A program made the position numbers and the translations under genes. Positions 1 through 11,524 of a stretch of DNA of 40,587 nucleotides are shown in pieces; the first letter of the stretch is position 1; the number at the start of each line of letters is the position of its first letter. Where the stretch lies: contig UBTA01000102.1 of the NCBI GenBank assembly GCA_900468065.1, positions 1 through 40,587 on the forward strand, in the 5' to 3' direction. Below the pieces are notes generated by a model that saw only the letters and a program-made list of their open reading frames with translations, searched no databases and had not been told where the DNA came from. This DNA is from Hyphomicrobiales bacterium (GTDB lineage Bacteria > Pseudomonadota > Alphaproteobacteria > Rhizobiales > Rhizobiaceae).

Positions 1-41
1 TCGGCCACCTTCTCCCCGTTTTACGGGGAGAAGGTGGCCGA
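1..41. repeat. RIME-like intergenic palindrome
   Basis: Perfect inverted repeat: an 18-base arm at 1-18 pairs with 24-41 around a 5-base loop (TTTTA). The sequence that follows, up to about 58, resembles the flank of the Rhizobium intergenic mosaic elements (RIME) as I remember them. It lies just upstream of the amidase gene and may be cut by the window edge. It could also act as a terminator or mRNA-stabilising hairpin for the gene to the left. Confidence 0.7.
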
Positions 42-96
42 CAGGCCGGATGAGGGGCAAAGCCTCACAGTAAAAAAACCAATCCGAGGAAACATC

Positions 97-1037
97 ATGT
101 GCGTCGCCTGCACCCATACCATCCACCGCGCCCAGCACAATTTCGGCTGGAACAAGGATTTCGAGCCCGCTGTCATCGCCAAGCCGGGTGAGACGATCCA
201 TTTCGAATGCCTGGATTCCTCCGGTGGCCAGCTGGGTGCCGGATCAACGCTGGAAACGCTGGCGGCGCTCGATTTCAACAAGATCAATCCCGTCACCGGC
301 CCGGTCTATGTCGAAGGCGCCAAGCCCGGCGATGCACTGAAGGTGACGATCCGCCGCTTCATTCCGTCCGGTGTCGGCTGGACCGCCAATATTCCCGGCT
401 TCGGGCTGCTGGCCGACCAGTTCAAGGAGCCGGCTTTGCACATGTGGTCCTACGATCCGCACAGCATGGCGCCGTCGCTCTATGGCCCCGGCGGCAAGGT
501 ACCGCTGAAACCATTCGCCGGCACGATCGGCGTCGCCCCGGCCGAGCCCGGCCTGCATTCCGTCGTGCCGCCGCGCCGCGTCGGCGGCAATCTCGATATC
601 CGCGACCTGACATCGGGCGTGACGCTCTACCTGCCCGTCGAAGTCGATGGCGCGCTGTTTTCGATCGGCGACACCCACGCCGCCCAGGGCGACGGTGAAG
701 TCTGCGGCACCGCCATCGAAAGTCAGATGGAGGTCGAGGCGACGATCGAGCTTGTCAAGGACGCGCGCCTGCAGAGCCCGCGCTTCACCACCACAGAACC
801 CGTCACCCGCCATCTCGACGGCATGGGCTATGAAGTGACTACCGGCATCGGCCCGGACCTGATGACCGGTGCCCGCGAGGCGCTGATGCGGATGATCGAT
901 CTGCTCGGTTCCGAGCATGGCATGAACCCCGTCGATGCCTATCTGCTCTGCTCGGTCTGCGGCGATCTCAGAATCAGCGAAATCGTCGACATGCCCAATT
1001 GGGTCGTTTCCTTCTACTTCCCGAGGATCGTGTTCGC

Positions 1038-1041
<4 letters not shown>
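97..1041 (+). CDS. acetamidase/formamidase family protein
   Basis: Predicted cytoplasmic amidase of 314 residues (FmdA/AmdA family) that would release ammonia and an acid from a short amide. Family hallmarks are visible: the turn VTGPVYVEGAKPGDAL at about 66-81, PPRRVGGNLDIRDL at about 158-171 and SIGDTHAAQGDGEVCGTA at about 189-206. ATG at 97 is chosen because GAGGA (86-90) sits 6 bases upstream; an in-frame start at 34 would run through the upstream palindrome. The stop overlaps the GTG of the next gene, an ABC importer ATPase, so enzyme and importer are probably co-expressed and the substrate may be an imported amide or peptide derivative. The exact substrate cannot be read from the sequence. 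Confidence 0.85.
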
Positions 1042-2720
<1,679 letters not shown>

Positions 2721-2763
2721 GAAGCGGCCGCCCACTTCTTTAGCCAGCTCATATTCTGCTGGG

Positions 2764-3816
2764 CTACGCCGGGGCCGCGAGTGAATCGCGTTCGATGAGG
2801 TTGCAGTCCATCTTGGTCAGCGGATAGGCCGCCTTGCCGGATCTGCGTTCCTTGCCGAGTTCTGAGATCGCCCAGGCGCCCATCGCCCGGTGCGGCAGGA
2901 TCAGCGTGGTAAGCTGCGGCCGCAGATGACGGCAGAGTTCGTCGTCGTCATAGCCGATGACCGAGACATCCTGCGGGATCTTCAGCCCAGCATCGCGCAA
3001 TGCGTTGTAGCAGCCGGACGCCATCTTGTCGTTCTGGCAGAAGAAGGCGGTCGGCCGGTCCTTCAGCGCCAGAAAACGCTGCGTTGCCTCGAAACCCGAG
3101 GTCGGCGACCAATTGCCCTCGCCAACCAGGTCCGCATCATAGGCGATCCCGGCCTTGGCCAGCGCCTTCTTGTAGCCTTTCAACCGGTCCTGCGCGGCCT
3201 GCATGAAGGGTTCCCCGACAATGGTCGCGATGCGGCGATGGCCAAGCCGGATCAGCGTTTCAGTGGCCGCAAAACCGCCCGCGACTTCATCGGGAACGAC
3301 GGAGGGAAAGCGGCTTTCCGGCGCATAGCAATTCAGAAGCACGACGGGAACCGGAAGCCCTTCGAGAAAGGCCGGTGGCGTTACCTGCCGGGTAAAGATC
3401 GTCATGTAGATCAGCCCCTCGATGCCACTGCGCAGCATCGCCTCGACGGCCTTCTCCTCACGGTCCGGATTGCCCATCGTCTGGGCAACGAGAATGGTCG
3501 CCCCCTCGTCCCAGCAGGCCTGCCGCGCGCCTTCGATGGCATTGACCGATTCCGGCGTTGTCGCCAGCTGATCGCAGAGGAAGCCGATGGTTCCGCTGCC
3601 CAGATTACCCAGCACCGGCCGGTGGATCAGCGACGATGCGCCATAGCCAAGCGTCCGGGCCGCTTCGATGACCTTGCCGCGCGTCTCCGCCGAGATCGTC
3701 ACGCCCGTCGCATTGTTGAGAACAAACGACACGGTCGCCTGCGAGCAGCCGGCAAGCCGTGCAACATCCGTCATCGTCACGCGGCGCGGCGGTTTTTCAT
3801 GTTTCGTCTTCTTCAA
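2764..3816 (-). CDS. LacI family transcriptional regulator
   Basis: DNA-binding regulator with an N-terminal LacI-type helix-turn-helix (MTDVARLAGCSQATVSFVLNN begins at about residue 15) followed by a periplasmic-binding-protein-like ligand domain to the end; 350 residues with the start shown. That start is a TTG at 3816 with GGGGAAA about 7 bases upstream. An in-frame ATG at 3774, just before the helix-turn-helix, is an alternative and would remove a basic tail. It is divergent from the PhyH-type dioxygenase, with a 109-base shared promoter region containing a perfect palindrome, so it probably controls that gene and itself. The effector is unknown; members usually bind sugars or similar small molecules. 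Confidence 0.9.
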   Translation of the reverse strand: MKKTKHEKPPRRVTMTDVARLAGCSQATVSFVLNNATGVTISAETRGKVIEAARTLGYGASSLIHRPVLGNLGSGTIGFLCDQLATTPESVNAIEGARQACWDEGATILVAQTMGNPDREEKAVEAMLRSGIEGLIYMTIFTRQVTPPAFLEGLPVPVVLLNCYAPESRFPSVVPDEVAGGFAATETLIRLGHRRIATIVGEPFMQAAQDRLKGYKKALAKAGIAYDADLVGEGNWSPTSGFEATQRFLALKDRPTAFFCQNDKMASGCYNALRDAGLKIPQDVSVIGYDDDELCRHLRPQLTTLILPHRAMGAWAISELGKERRSGKAAYPLTKMDCNLIERDSLAAPA

Positions 3817-3875
3817 GAATGCTTTCCCCGGAGTGAGAGGGAAAGCCTAGCTCATTTATTCTCATAATCATATTG

Positions 3876-3891
3876 ACTAATAATTATTAGT
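3876..3891. promoter_or_regulatory. perfect 16-bp palindrome, candidate LacI-family operator
   Basis: ACTAATAATTATTAGT is a perfect dyad midway between the divergent LacI-type regulator and the dioxygenase gene. TTGACT (3873-3878) overlaps its left arm and could be a -35 element for the rightward gene; I do not see a convincing -10. LacI-family operators usually have a CG centre whereas this centre is AATT, so assignment to the neighbouring regulator is by position only. Confidence 0.5.
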
Positions 3892-3925
3892 TGCACTAGG
3901 CTGGGCATAACGGAGGAGACCGATC

Positions 3926-4756
3926 ATGAACGCACCGGCACAATTTGACCTGCAGGCCAATCTCGCGACCCTGCTGGAGGACGGCATCACCGGCCTGAAG
4001 GGCGCTTTTACGCCCGAATGGGCCGATGCGATGCGGGAGGACATGATGACCGCCTTCTGGTCGGCCATCCAGCGTCCGGGCGGCGCGGTCGGCCGGGGTC
4101 CGCGGCGTTGGTATGTGGAAATCCATCCGCAGGATTTCGGCGGCTTCGTCGATCTCATCATGCATCCATGGGTGATCGCCATGTGCGAGAGCACGCTGGG
4201 GCCGGACTACCAGATCGTCGAGATCGGGCTGGACGTGCCGTTCGAAGGTGCCAGATACCAGCCATGGCACCGCGACTTTCCCTCACCGACAGACACCTAT
4301 GTGGACCGCCGCATCACCTCGCTGGCCTTCAACCTGACCGGCGTCGATGTCACGCCGGATATGGGACCGTTCGAGATCGCCCCCGGCACCCAATATGACG
4401 ACGGCCGCGACTGGAAACACGAGATGTTTCCGGACAAGGCGCTCTGGGGCCGCTTCCAGGAACGCGCCACGCGCAAATTCCCGCAGCGCGGTGATATTTC
4501 CTGCCGCTCGGCTTTGACCGTCCATCGCGGCACCGAACATCTCTCGCCAATCGCAAGGCCGGTCATGGTGCTCGGCGTCGATGCCCCCGGCGCCGGCCAT
4601 GCCGAACTGCACGATATGATGGTCACCCAGGACTATTTCGACGCCCTACCCGAGAAAGCCAAAAAGCACCTCGTCTGCCGCGTTGTCGACGAACTGGTGC
4701 CGATCAGCCAGAAGCATGACATCGAGGGGCTGGTGATGGGCGCCGATCCCGCCTGA
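3926..4756 (+). CDS. phytanoyl-CoA dioxygenase (PhyH) family protein
   Basis: Predicted Fe(II)/2-oxoglutarate-dependent oxygenase of 276 residues that would hydroxylate a small metabolite in the cytoplasm. The metal-binding HxD is visible as WHRD (His115, Asp117). The distal metal His is probably His200 in TVHRGTEH, with Arg211 placed as expected to bind 2-oxoglutarate. The start ATG follows GGAGGAG (3912-3918) at good spacing. It is transcribed away from the LacI-type regulator, which probably controls it; together they look like a small inducible catabolic or detoxifying unit. PhyH proteins act on very different substrates (lipids, ectoine, quorum molecules), so none is proposed. Confidence 0.82.
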   Translation: MNAPAQFDLQANLATLLEDGITGLKGAFTPEWADAMREDMMTAFWSAIQRPGGAVGRGPRRWYVEIHPQDFGGFVDLIMHPWVIAMCESTLGPDYQIVEIGLDVPFEGARYQPWHRDFPSPTDTYVDRRITSLAFNLTGVDVTPDMGPFEIAPGTQYDDGRDWKHEMFPDKALWGRFQERATRKFPQRGDISCRSALTVHRGTEHLSPIARPVMVLGVDAPGAGHAELHDMMVTQDYFDALPEKAKKHLVCRVVDELVPISQKHDIEGLVMGADPA

Positions 4757-4760
4757 CGCA

Positions 4761-4796
4761 GAGCGCCGCCGCGCGCCGGCCGCGGCTCGTCCTTTT
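4761..4796 (+). terminator. possible intrinsic terminator after the dioxygenase gene
   Basis: GCCGCG (4768-4773) pairs with CGCGGC (4781-4786) around a 7-base loop, with GAG/CTC able to extend the base, and TTTT at 4793-4796. The T run is short and about 6 bases from the stem, so this is a weak candidate. A second dyad follows at 4817-4843 (CACGATCG / CGATCGTG, 11-base loop), just ahead of the pccB ribosome-binding site. Confidence 0.4.
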
Positions 4797-4882
4797 GTCT
4801 AAGCACGCCCCGCTGGCACGATCGGAGATTTCCTTCGATCGTGTTTCCAGCTAAGCAGGAGACAAAGACGACGGGAGGAAGC

Positions 4883-6415
<1,533 letters not shown>

Positions 6416-6430
6416 TCTTTTGGAAGCAAA

Positions 6431-6625
6431 ATGACGAAGCTCTTCACCACCATAACCCGTACAGACGGCACAACTGAGATTCAGCGTCCTGAGAGAAAGG
6501 ATGGAGTTTATTGGGTGGAAGTTCCGATCCAAGATGAAGCCGAGATGGAGCGCCTTGTTGCAAAAGGTTATGCTGTACGAGTTCGTGGCGAAAAAACCGG
6601 ACAATGGAATCTTAAACGGATCTAG
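6431..6625 (+). CDS. small hypothetical protein (64 aa)
   Basis: Short ORF 15 bases after the pccB stop, preceded by TGGAAG at usable spacing. The product is charged and soluble, rich in Glu, Arg and Lys, with an ending (RVRGEKTGQWNLKRI) that looks like a real folded protein. No signal peptide or membrane segment. Its base composition is visibly more AT-rich than the genes around it, so it may be a later arrival. I do not recognise the family. It may be co-transcribed with pccB. A shorter overlapping frame from 6501 looks less protein-like. Confidence 0.55.
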   Translation: MTKLFTTITRTDGTTEIQRPERKDGVYWVEVPIQDEAEMERLVAKGYAVRVRGEKTGQWNLKRI

Positions 6626-6697
6626 CAACAAAACTCGCTCAGTCCTCATCGCCAATCAGGGCGTGATCGCATCATCGTCTGGTGATGTGTGGACCTG

Positions 6698-6730
6698 ACA
6701 GCGTTGCTGTTAATGTCTCGATGAGAGACA
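6698..6730. promoter_or_regulatory. two adjacent dyads upstream of the yghU-like gene
   Basis: ACAGC-GTT-GCTGT (6698-6710) is followed after 3 bases by TGTCTC-N5-GAGACA (6714-6730), in the 130-base gap before the glutathione-dependent oxidoreductase. These are plausible regulator-binding sites. The second lies within 30 bases of the start codon, so it would be downstream of most promoters, or a leader hairpin. No clear -35/-10 pair was picked out. Confidence 0.35.
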
Positions 6731-6755
6731 CTCCCGAGAACAAGGATCGAAACTC

Positions 6756-7673
6756 ATGACCGAAAAATCCCCCGCCAACAATCTCCCCGCCGGTTACGAA
6801 GTCCCCAAAGTCTGGACATGGGACAAGGGCAATGGCGGCGCGTTCGCCAATATCAACAGGCCGATTGCCGGACCGACGCAGGACAAGGCGTTGCCGGTTG
6901 GCAAACATCCGTTGCAGCTCTATTCGCTGGCGACGCCGAATGGCGTCAAGGTGACGATCATGCTCGAAGAGCTTCTGGCAGCCGGGCACAAGGATGCCGA
7001 ATACGACGCCTGGCCGATCCGGATCGGCGATGGCGACCAGTTCGGCTCGGGCTTCGTCGACGTCAACCCGAACTCGAAAATCCCGGCACTGATGGACCAT
7101 GCCCCGAAGGGCGGCGGTGAACCGGTGCGGGTGTTTGAATCCGCCTCGATCCTGCTTTATCTCGCCGAAAAATTCGGCGCCTTCCTGCCAACGGACCTTC
7201 GTGCCCGCACCGAGACGTTCAACTGGCTGTTCTGGCAGATGGGCTCGGCGCCGTTCCTCGGTGGCGGCTTTGGCCATTTCTATGCCTATGCGCCGATCCA
7301 TATCAAATACGCCATCGACCGGTATGCCATGGAAGTGAAGCGCCAGCTCGACGTGCTCGACCGGCATCTGGCCGACAACCAGTTCCTGGCCGGATCCGAT
7401 TACACCATCGCCGATATGGCGACCTGGCCCTGGTACGGCAATCTGGCGCTCGGTCAGGCCTATGGTGATGCCGGCACATTCCTCGATGTTGCGAGCTACA
7501 AGCACGTGCAGCGCTGGACGGCCGAGATCGCTGCCCGCCCGGCCGTGAAGCGCGGCCGCATGGTCAACCGCCTGAGCGGCGACCCTTCTGAACAACTGCA
7601 TGAACGCCACGATGCCTCCGACTTCGATACGAAGACGCAGGACAAGATCGCCCAAGATGGCGCCAGGGCGTAA
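6756..7673 (+). CDS. yghU: glutathione-dependent disulfide-bond oxidoreductase, YghU type
   Basis: Soluble glutathione S-transferase-fold protein of the YghU/nu class, which binds two glutathione molecules and reduces organic hydroperoxides and disulfides. 305 residues (E. coli YghU is about 288). The N-terminal extension before the thioredoxin-like domain is typical (LPAGYEVPKVWTWDKGNGGA), followed by the class motif TPNGVKVTIMLEEL at about 65-78, the glutathione-binding FESAS segment, and a helical C-terminal domain with TIADMATWPWYGN. ATG 6756 follows AAGGA. It heads a tight run (11, 4 and 16 bases to the next three genes) ending in pccA, so it is probably co-transcribed with the carboxylase alpha subunit, an unusual partner. 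Confidence 0.9.
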   Translation: MTEKSPANNLPAGYEVPKVWTWDKGNGGAFANINRPIAGPTQDKALPVGKHPLQLYSLATPNGVKVTIMLEELLAAGHKDAEYDAWPIRIGDGDQFGSGFVDVNPNSKIPALMDHAPKGGGEPVRVFESASILLYLAEKFGAFLPTDLRARTETFNWLFWQMGSAPFLGGGFGHFYAYAPIHIKYAIDRYAMEVKRQLDVLDRHLADNQFLAGSDYTIADMATWPWYGNLALGQAYGDAGTFLDVASYKHVQRWTAEIAARPAVKRGRMVNRLSGDPSEQLHERHDASDFDTKTQDKIAQDGARA

Positions 7674-7684
7674 GGAGACCGAAG

Positions 7685-8062
7685 ATGGCCAAGCGGCCCG
7701 AGATGACAAAACACAGGGGCTTTCCCTCCGGCTTGCCGGGCCATGGCCATCATTTCACCATCCGGCGGGCGAACGAGAAGGGCGTCACGCCGCTCAAGGC
7801 GCTGCAACGCCTTGCCCGCCCGAACTCGATCGAACAGAAGGTCGATGCCGCCTTCCTGCATGCGCTCTGGCACCAGTTTGGCACCGAGCCGTTCGAGCGC
7901 GGCAATCTCGATGCCGGACGGCTGAACCTTTTGTTCGGCCGCGAAGTCGTGCCGGCCGAGGAGCCGTTCAATGCCACATCCTATGAGGCGTTGCTGCGGA
8001 TCGATGAACGGGTGGGGCGCAAGAACTTCCCGGAAGCTTTCGAAGACGTGTTCGAGGTGTGA
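7685..8062 (+). CDS. hypothetical protein, first of a tandem paralogous pair
   Basis: 125-residue soluble protein of unknown function. It is clearly homologous to the next gene: both begin MAK-PEM-KHRGFP, share FT-RRAN, LFGRE, GNLD and RKNFP-AFE, and align nearly end to end with one gap. No signal peptide, membrane segment or catalytic motif was recognised; the conserved HRGFP start and the GNLD...LFGRE core suggest a small helical domain. The start follows AAGGAGA (7673-7679). It lies 11 bases after the yghU-like gene and 4 before its paralog, in an operon ending in pccA. Confidence 0.75.
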   Translation: MAKRPEMTKHRGFPSGLPGHGHHFTIRRANEKGVTPLKALQRLARPNSIEQKVDAAFLHALWHQFGTEPFERGNLDAGRLNLLFGREVVPAEEPFNATSYEALLRIDERVGRKNFPEAFEDVFEV

Positions 8063-8066
8063 CGCC

Positions 8067-8477
8067 ATGGCCAAGACCCCTGAAATGCCCAAGCATCGCG
8101 GCTTTCCCGCCGGCCTGCTCGGAACCCAATGGCAGTTCACCCTGCGCCGGGCCAATTCCAAGGTCACCCCTTTGACGGCCTGGCCACGGCAGCGGACCAT
8201 GGATCAGACGGTGGCGCTGGCCGATATCGGCTTCGTGCAGGCGCTCTGGCAATATTTCGGCACGACGCCGTTCCAGCGCGGCAATCTGGATGGAGAGCGG
8301 CTGTGCCGCCTGTTCGGGCGCGAACTGCTGCCCGCGGAACGGGGCTTCGATCCGGCCTCATATGAGGGACTGCTGAAGCTCAACGAGGCCTTGGCCCGCA
8401 AGAACTTCCCGCAGGCTTTCGAGGAAGAGAAGAAGGATGCGAGCGCGGCGCGCAGCATCAGGAAAACCGCCGAATGA
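8067..8477 (+). CDS. hypothetical protein, second of a tandem paralogous pair
   Basis: 136-residue paralog of the preceding gene, separated from it by 4 bases. ATG 8067 is chosen because translation from it (MAKTPEMPKHRGFPAGL) matches the start of the neighbour; a frame opening at 7971 inside the neighbour is rejected. Aligned parts are diverged (roughly half identical by eye), so the duplication is not recent. The C-terminus carries an extra lysine-rich tail (EEEKKDASAARSIRKTAE) that the first copy lacks. pccA starts 16 bases downstream. Function unknown; position suggests co-expression with propionyl-CoA carboxylase. Confidence 0.75.
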   Translation: MAKTPEMPKHRGFPAGLLGTQWQFTLRRANSKVTPLTAWPRQRTMDQTVALADIGFVQALWQYFGTTPFQRGNLDGERLCRLFGRELLPAERGFDPASYEGLLKLNEALARKNFPQAFEEEKKDASAARSIRKTAE

Positions 8478-8493
8478 GCGAGGCCAGCCGTCC

Positions 8494-10497
8494 ATGATCC
8501 AGAAAATCCTCATCGCCAATCGCGGCGAGATCGCCTGCCGGGTGATCAAGACGGCCCGCAAGATGGGCATTGCCACCGTTGCTGTCTATTCCGATGCGGA
8601 CGCCGATGCGCTGCATGTGAAGATGGCCGACGAGGCCGTGCATATCGGGCCTTCGCCGTCGAACCAGTCCTATATCGTCATCGACAAAATCCTCGATGCG
8701 ATCAAAAAGACCGGTGCCGATGCGGTGCATCCGGGCTATGGCTTCCTGTCGGAAAACGCCGTTTTTGCGCAGGCGCTGGAAAAGGCAGGTATCGCCTTCA
8801 TCGGCCCGCCTGTCGGAGCCATCCAGGCGATGGGCGACAAGATCACCTCGAAGAAGCTGGCGGCCGAGGCCGGCGTTTCCACAGTACCCGGCCATATGGG
8901 CCTGATTGCCGATGCCGACGAGGCGGTGACGATCGCCAGCGAGATCGGCTATCCGGTGATGATCAAGGCGTCGGCCGGCGGTGGCGGCAAGGGCATGCGC
9001 ATCGCCTGGAACGATGCGGAAGCCCGCGAAGGTTTCCAATCGTCGAAGAACGAGGCCAAGGCTTCGTTCGGTGACGACCGCATCTTCATCGAAAAATTCG
9101 TCCCCCAGCCCCGCCATATCGAAATCCAGGTGCTCGGCGACAAGCATGGCACCGTGCTCTATCTCGGCGAGCGCGAATGCTCGATCCAGCGGCGCAACCA
9201 GAAGGTCATCGAGGAAGCCCCCTCGCCGTTCCTCGACGCAGCCACCCGCCGCGCCATGGGCGAGCAGGCAGTGGCTCTGTCGAAAGCGGTCGGCTATCAC
9301 TCGGCCGGTACCGTCGAGTTCATCGTCGATGGCAACAGAAACTTCTATTTCCTCGAGATGAACACCCGCCTGCAGGTGGAGCATCCCGTCACCGAACTGA
9401 TCACCGGCATCGATCTGGTCGAACAGATGATCCGCGTCGCGTCCGGCGAGAAACTGTCCTTCGGTCAGGACGACATCAAGCTGAACGGCTGGGCGATCGA
9501 AAGCCGGCTCTATGCCGAGGATCCCTATCGCAACTTCCTGCCGTCGATCGGCCGCCTCTCCCGCTACCGGCCTCCGGTCGAAGGCAAGACGTCCGATGGC
9601 ATAATCGTCCGCAACGATACCGGCGTCTTCGAAGGCGGCGAGATCTCGATGTATTACGACCCGATGGTCGCCAAGCTCTGCACCTGGGCACCTGATCGTT
9701 TGACTGCCATCGACGCCATGTCGGCGGCGCTCGACAATTTCGAGGTCGAGGGCATCGGCCACAACCTCCCCTTCCTGTCGGCCGTCATGCAGCACGAGCG
9801 GTTCCGCTCCGGCAACATCACCACCGCCTTCATTGCCGAGGAATTCCCGGATGGTTTTCACGGGGTCGAGGCCGATACGGCCTCCGCACGCAAGCTGGCG
9901 GCCGTCGCCACGCTGGTGCATCAGGCGCTGCAGGACCGCGCCGTGCAGATTTCCGGCACGATCGGCAATCATCGCCGGGTGATCGGCAAGGACTGGGTCG
10001 TCACCTTTGCCGGCCAGGAGCATGCGGTGACGCTCAACACCTCGGCCGATGGCGCCTATATCCAGCTGCCGGATGGCAGCGTCTTTGCCGTCGCCGGCGA
10101 CTGGACGCCCGGCCGCAGCCACGCCACGTTCAATGTCGATGGGACAGAAATGGGCGTGAAGATCGATCTTTCGGGCACCGGCATCCGCCTGCGCTGGCGC
10201 GGCATCGATATCACCGCCCACGTGCGCAGCCCGCGCGTCGCCGAGCTTGCCCGGCTGATGCCGAAAAAGCTGCCGCCGGATACGTCGAAAATGCTGCTTT
10301 GCCCGATGCCTGGTGTCATCACCGCCGTCACGGTTGTTCAAGGCGAAACCGTGGAAGCCGGCCAGGCGCTGGCGACGGTGGAAGCGATGAAGATGGAGAA
10401 TATTTTGCGCGCCGAACGGCGGGGCGTGGTCAAGCGGGTGGCGGTGTCGGCCGGGATTAGCCTCGCCGTCGACGAGCTGATCCTAGAATTCGAGTAG
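8494..10497 (+). CDS. pccA: propionyl-CoA carboxylase alpha subunit (biotin carboxylase and biotin carrier)
   Basis: Biotin-dependent subunit of propionyl-CoA carboxylase: uses ATP and bicarbonate to carboxylate its own biotin, which PccB then uses. 667 residues, in order: biotin carboxylase N-domain (MIQKILIANRGEIACRV), ATP-grasp domain with the glycine-rich loop GGGGKGM (162-168) and the biotin carboxylase segment FLEMNTRLQVEHPVTE, a linker (BT) domain, and a C-terminal biotinyl domain with the biotinylated Lys633 in EAMKMEN. ATG 8494 is chosen because it opens exactly at the family's conserved N-terminus, with GCGAGG about 10 bases upstream. Last gene of the yghU-paralog-paralog-pccA run. 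Confidence 0.96.
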   Translation: MIQKILIANRGEIACRVIKTARKMGIATVAVYSDADADALHVKMADEAVHIGPSPSNQSYIVIDKILDAIKKTGADAVHPGYGFLSENAVFAQALEKAGIAFIGPPVGAIQAMGDKITSKKLAAEAGVSTVPGHMGLIADADEAVTIASEIGYPVMIKASAGGGGKGMRIAWNDAEAREGFQSSKNEAKASFGDDRIFIEKFVPQPRHIEIQVLGDKHGTVLYLGERECSIQRRNQKVIEEAPSPFLDAATRRAMGEQAVALSKAVGYHSAGTVEFIVDGNRNFYFLEMNTRLQVEHPVTELITGIDLVEQMIRVASGEKLSFGQDDIKLNGWAIESRLYAEDPYRNFLPSIGRLSRYRPPVEGKTSDGIIVRNDTGVFEGGEISMYYDPMVAKLCTWAPDRLTAIDAMSAALDNFEVEGIGHNLPFLSAVMQHERFRSGNITTAFIAEEFPDGFHGVEADTASARKLAAVATLVHQALQDRAVQISGTIGNHRRVIGKDWVVTFAGQEHAVTLNTSADGAYIQLPDGSVFAVAGDWTPGRSHATFNVDGTEMGVKIDLSGTGIRLRWRGIDITAHVRSPRVAELARLMPKKLPPDTSKMLLCPMPGVITAVTVVQGETVEAGQALATVEAMKMENILRAERRGVVKRVAVSAGISLAVDELILEFE

Positions 10498-10520
10498 TGC
10501 GGTGGCGGGGAAAACGTGAG

Positions 10521-10694
10521 CCCCTCACCTATAAAATCTGGCACTTAGCTGCGCTAAGTCCTGATTTTATGTCCTCTCCCGCAAGGGGAGAGGTAGGCCG
10601 CAGCGACGGCCGCGATATATCTCTCCCCTTGCGGCAGAGAAAGCAATTTCAACATCTTAGCTTCGGCTAAGTGTTAGAAATTGCAAGTGAGGGG
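10521..10694. repeat. nested inverted-repeat mosaic element (RIME-like)
   Basis: Symmetrical 174-bp element just after pccA. Outer arms CCCCTCAC (10521-10528) and GTGAGGGG (10687-10694). Inside on the left: ATAAAATC (10531-10538)/GATTTTAT (10563-10570) enclosing ACTTAG/CTAAGT, then CCTCTCCC (10573-10580)/GGGAGAGG (10586-10593). On the right: CTCTCCCC-TTGC near 10621, then GCAATTTC (10643-10650)/GAAATTGC (10677-10684) enclosing TTAGC-TTCG-GCTAA. This is the architecture of rhizobial intergenic mosaic repeats; transcribed, it would form a multi-hairpin RNA and could end the pccA message. Confidence 0.75.
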
Positions 10695-11435
10695 GTCCGC
10701 GTTGGAACGGAAAGGGAGAAGGGAGCGAAATTGGAAACCAAAAAATCGACCGATTCTGGCCGCTTGCATTTTCCCCGCCCATCCGATCCGTGTCATGCTT
10801 TTCTCATCCCGCCATCGGATACGCTGCCAGGCGTGGCAGTGAGGCGGGACCGGCGCCGGGTGCAAGGGGATGACGCAAACCCTTTCATCGGGGGCCTGCG
10901 GAAAATGGTCTCCCTCCGGCGACACGGGAGAAGCGGTGAGGCACCGGATCGTCCTTCCCGCTTCGGATGCCCGAAAGAGCGCGCCGGGCGTGCCTGTGCG
11001 GCACACAGGGTGGCAGACGGAATGGTTTCGCCGGACGTGCCAAAAGTCCGTCCGATTTCTCCTCTATATTCCGGGTTGATCCTCGGGTTTAACCCGAGGA
11101 CGAAGACGGCGAAGAGGACATCGGAGGCACCGGCGGTGGCCGGGTGGAGTGTTGCCGATAAATTGGTTCGGCCGGGCTCCATCGGGTCAGACGAACACCA
11201 TTTTGGCAAGCCACCTCAGAGGGACCCAAGTCGCAGGCAAAAACCGCCGAACGGGGTGCTGAAGGGTGCCATCTGTTCTACTCTCTCGCGGCAGCTTCCA
11301 GCGCCCCGTCCGAGTGTCGTTCCAGCAGACCCACGGCGCGGATCGCGCGCGTGGTTGAAAGCCGTTGAGGCCGAGGCCATGATGGAAGAACAGGTGATGC
11401 GCATCCACTCTCCGTCATGTCAGCCCTTGTGGCGG
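10695..11435. other. long intergenic stretch without a convincing gene
   Basis: About 740 bases between two repeat mosaics and upstream of the mutase gene. Long frames are open on both strands, including a rightward one of 309 codons that runs through the palindromic repeats into the mutase start. None has a ribosome-binding site, a recognisable domain or normal residue use (very rich in Arg, Pro and Ser), so I do not call a protein. It contains a 21-base palindrome (listed separately). It may be further dispersed repeat, decayed sequence or an unannotated RNA. No B12-riboswitch signature was recognised despite the B12-dependent enzyme downstream. Confidence 0.5.
11080..11100. repeat. 21-bp palindrome
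   Basis: TCCTCGGGTT at 11080-11089 and AACCCGAGGA at 11091-11100 form 10-base arms around one central T. Short palindromes of this type (CCTCGGGT...ACCCGAGG followed by GACGA) are, from memory, frequent between genes in Rhizobiales. No T run follows, so it is not an obvious terminator. Confidence 0.6.
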
Positions 11436-11524
11436 GGATCCAGCCGCGCCGCGTCGGCGGCGCGAAAGACCCCTTTCACGCGATGGACATCGCGTGGCTG
11501 GATTCCTGTGACAAGCACAGGAAT
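11436..11524. repeat. multi-hairpin repeat mosaic upstream of the mutase gene
   Basis: Three consecutive hairpins. CGCGCCGC (11445-11452)/GCGGCGCG (11457-11464), loop GTCG. CACGCGAT (11477-11484)/ATCGCGTG (11489-11496), loop GGAC. ATTCCTGTG (11502-11510)/CACAGGAAT (11516-11524), loop ACAAG. GGATCCAGCC at 11436-11445 can also pair with GGCTGGATTC at 11497-11506 (one mismatch), giving a branched structure closing over the first two hairpins. It ends 65 bases before the mutase start codon, so it probably lies in its leader. Confidence 0.65.

Noticed and set aside
8458..10341. 627-codon frame antisense to pccA
   Set aside because: Antisense shadow of pccA; composition is implausible (excess Asp, His and Arg) and no motif is present.
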